The notes below the pieces were generated by a model. It was not told the origin of the DNA, searched no databases, and worked only from the letters and a program-made list of their open reading frames with translations. From NCBI GenBank assembly GCA_938083195.1, contig CALKCK010000004.1:124001-188000 (forward strand): DNA of 64,000 nucleotides, in the 5' to 3' direction. Below, in pieces: positions 63,936 to 64,000 of this stretch. The stretch's first letter is position 1; every line of letters starts with the position of its first letter. This DNA comes from an uncultured Pirellulaceae bacterium. Its GTDB lineage: Bacteria > Planctomycetota > Planctomycetia > Pirellulales > Pirellulaceae. A program made the translations under genes and the position numbers.

Positions 63936-64000
63936 TTGTTTTCAGGTTTGCCAAGAGGGCGACTTCTTCCTGAATCGATAATTTGTGTAAGCGTTTTTTT

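Noticed and set aside
1-64000. CRISPR arrays, insertion sequences, prophage or toxin-antitoxin systems
   Set aside because: No spaced direct repeats, transposase motifs, integrase or paired small toxin genes were seen.

Overview
The window looks like a stretch of ordinary chromosome from a planctomycete, most likely of the Pirellulales/Pirellulaceae type. This is an inference from gene content: a DUF1598 secreted protein, a very long membrane-bound-dehydrogenase/HEAT/cytochrome-c protein with a CxxCH motif (the 'PVC-type' architecture), a DUF4254 protein beside a family 9 glycosyltransferase, a divergent UvrA, several lineage-type small hypothetical proteins next to csrA, and many secreted peptidases and SGNH/Gfo-Idh-type proteins. 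Base composition is moderate (near 50% GC by eye). Genes are mostly single or in pairs on alternating strands with few long operons. Shine-Dalgarno sites are present for only part of the genes, and TTG and GTG starts are common.

Layout. 1-8 kb: tail of a DegT-type sugar aminotransferase, a DPP-IV-like S9 peptidase, an SDR plus enoyl-CoA hydratase pair divergent from an AtuA-type (DUF1446) protein, and a large membrane protein of unknown function. 8-16 kb: argS with a coiled-coil insertion, an orphan phage-type DNA methyltransferase, a sodium:solute symporter, and an envelope-sugar group (heptosyltransferase, EEP-family protein, DUF4254). 16-26.5 kb: a glutaminyl-cyclase/M28-like protein, a small membrane protein, FtsK with a long acidic tail, an SGNH hydrolase, an unknown membrane protein, a fluoride channel, lipoamide dehydrogenase and ribosomal protein S4.

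26.5-42 kb: an App1-type phosphatase, the DUF1598 protein, a type-4 uracil-DNA glycosylase, then der, purE and mtnA in a row, a methyltransferase, an M28 peptidase, a serine beta-lactamase-like hydrolase, and the oxidative pentose-phosphate pair gnd-zwf. 42-57 kb: the PVC-type cytochrome protein, csrA with a small partner gene, scpA, a cyclophilin, an M16 peptidase, a nitroreductase-like protein, a Gfo/Idh/MocA oxidoreductase, a bifunctional-nuclease-family protein, an unknown membrane protein and small proteins. 57-64 kb: YjbQ with a translationally coupled membrane protein, a divergent UvrA, a GNAT acetyltransferase, and MATE and MFS transporters.

Most of the window is housekeeping or lineage-typical. 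I see no CRISPR array, insertion sequence, prophage, toxin-antitoxin pair, rRNA or tRNA. The most interesting unexplained signal is a possible hidden small transcription unit at about 48.40-48.60 kb on the plus strand: a weak promoter-like pair, a 37-codon basic ORF absent from the ORF track, and a strong intrinsic terminator pointing away from every annotated gene. Other points worth checking are the divergent UvrA, the orphan methyltransferase, the AtuA/enoyl-CoA hydratase/SDR group without a carboxylase, the acidic tail after the FtsK gamma domain, and several short tandem duplications in or beside gene ends.
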